A stretch of 64,000 bases of DNA from Bacteroidia bacterium. GTDB lineage: Bacteria > Bacteroidota > Bacteroidia > JADZBD01. Below, one piece after another: positions 63,687 through 64,000 of this stretch; within the stretch, counting starts at the first letter, position 1; the number at the start of each line of letters is the position of its first letter. The translations under genes were made by a program, and so were the position numbers. Under the pieces are notes generated by a model that saw only the letters and a list, made by a program, of their open reading frames with translations, did not search any database and was not told the DNA's origin. The DNA lies in the NCBI GenBank assembly GCA_020852255.1, contig JADZBD010000025.1, forward strand, positions 62,001 through 126,000, in the 5' to 3' direction.

Positions 63687-64000
63687 CTATTTGATTACTA
63701 GAATCTTACCTGTAAATATTTTGCCGCTTTCGGCAGTTACACTATACAAATATACGCCATTTTGAAGCGTTGAGCAGTCTATACTCAGGCTCGATAATTC
63801 TGAGGATAAGACATAAGTACATACTACTTTTCCAGTTATATCAGTGATGCTAAGATCTGCATCTTTCATAACGGAATAGTTCAGTACCATCTTGCCATCA
63901 TTAGGATTAGGGAAGAGATCAAATTTCATTTTTGGAGCATTTTCGTCGAGACCTACCCATCCTATGTCGGTTACTGACACGTCGTCGATATAGTAATATG
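63687..64000 (-). CDS. C-terminal part of a T9SS cargo protein (5' end outside window)
   Basis: The minus frame is open to the window edge and reads YYYIDDVSVTDIGW, the usual end of a jelly-roll-like domain of exported Bacteroidota proteins, then a type A sorting domain (FDLFPNPNDGKMVLNYS, ITDITGKVV, QNGVYLYSVTAESGKIFTGKILVIK). It is therefore T9SS cargo. Its stop is 2 bp before the next gene's ATG, and the second gene has the N-terminal module that matches this one's C-terminal type, so the two are likely tandem paralogues. Confidence 0.82.
   Translation of the reverse strand, partial: YYYIDDVSVTDIGWVGLDENAPKMKFDLFPNPNDGKMVLNYSVMKDADLSITDITGKVVCTYVLSSELSSLSIDCSTLQNGVYLYSVTAESGKIFTGKILVIK

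Overview
The window reads as a chromosomal segment of a member of the Bacteroidota. Evidence: two kinds of type IX secretion (T9SS) C-terminal sorting domains, a PorW/SprE-like T9SS lipoprotein, many lipoproteins and TPR proteins, repeated TAnnTTTG promoter elements of the kind typical of this phylum, and near absence of Shine-Dalgarno sequences. The genus cannot be named from this. Complex I subunits point to respiration, and dxr points to the MEP isoprenoid route. No rRNA or tRNA genes and no CRISPR array were seen.

Layout. 1-5.5 kb: the N-terminal part of RNase R (minus), a large repeat-rich T9SS cargo protein of the gliding-associated CHU_C type, and a small T9SS cargo protein. 5.5-14.6 kb: a conserved hypothetical, ferritin, an M28 peptidase, a YebC-type regulator, a lipoprotein paired with a TMTC-like membrane TPR protein, and PorW/SprE. 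14.6-25.3 kb: an LytM peptidase overlapping dxr, a TPR/SpoIIE phosphatase, RseP, an ALDH7-type dehydrogenase, enoyl-CoA hydratase, a lipid-linked sugar flippase, dUTPase and a sugar nucleotidyltransferase. 25.3-32.5 kb: an envelope run of TPR lipoprotein, DUF4292-like lipoprotein, EnvC-like degenerate LytM protein, TatA, GatA and an MltD-like transglycosylase.

32.5-38.7 kb: a leftward block of methyltransferase, mnmG, LutB-like protein, M28 peptidase and rpiB. Three parS-type palindromes sit within 0.9 kb at the methyltransferase/mnmG junction, which suggests a chromosome-partition centromere and hence proximity to the replication origin. A 462-bp AT-rich intergenic region separates this block from rightward nadA.

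38.7-50 kb, rightward: nadA, a MORN-type repeat protein, a six-PAS histidine kinase with a LytTR response regulator, a very basic exported protein, a TPR protein, a SixA-like phosphatase, ppk1 and ppx. 50-56 kb, leftward: exbB, two long exbD genes, tonB, a 66-residue membrane protein, a PstS-like lipoprotein and a TPR protein, a likely Ton-type motor unit lying back to back with the polyphosphate genes. 56-61 kb: DedA protein, dicarboxylate/amino-acid symporter, nuoN and nuoM. 61-64 kb is visibly rearranged: nuoL is missing upstream of nuoM, there is a 3' fragment of a secreted-protein gene, an AT-richer GT39-like gene, and an IS21-like miniature element that truncates one of two tandem secreted-protein genes.

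The points most worth a second look are the parS cluster (one copy covers the upstream promoter region of the methyltransferase), the Ton/PstS-like unit next to the polyphosphate genes, three repeats spaced exactly 21 bp apart upstream of exbB that resemble LytTR sites, and the rearranged right end.
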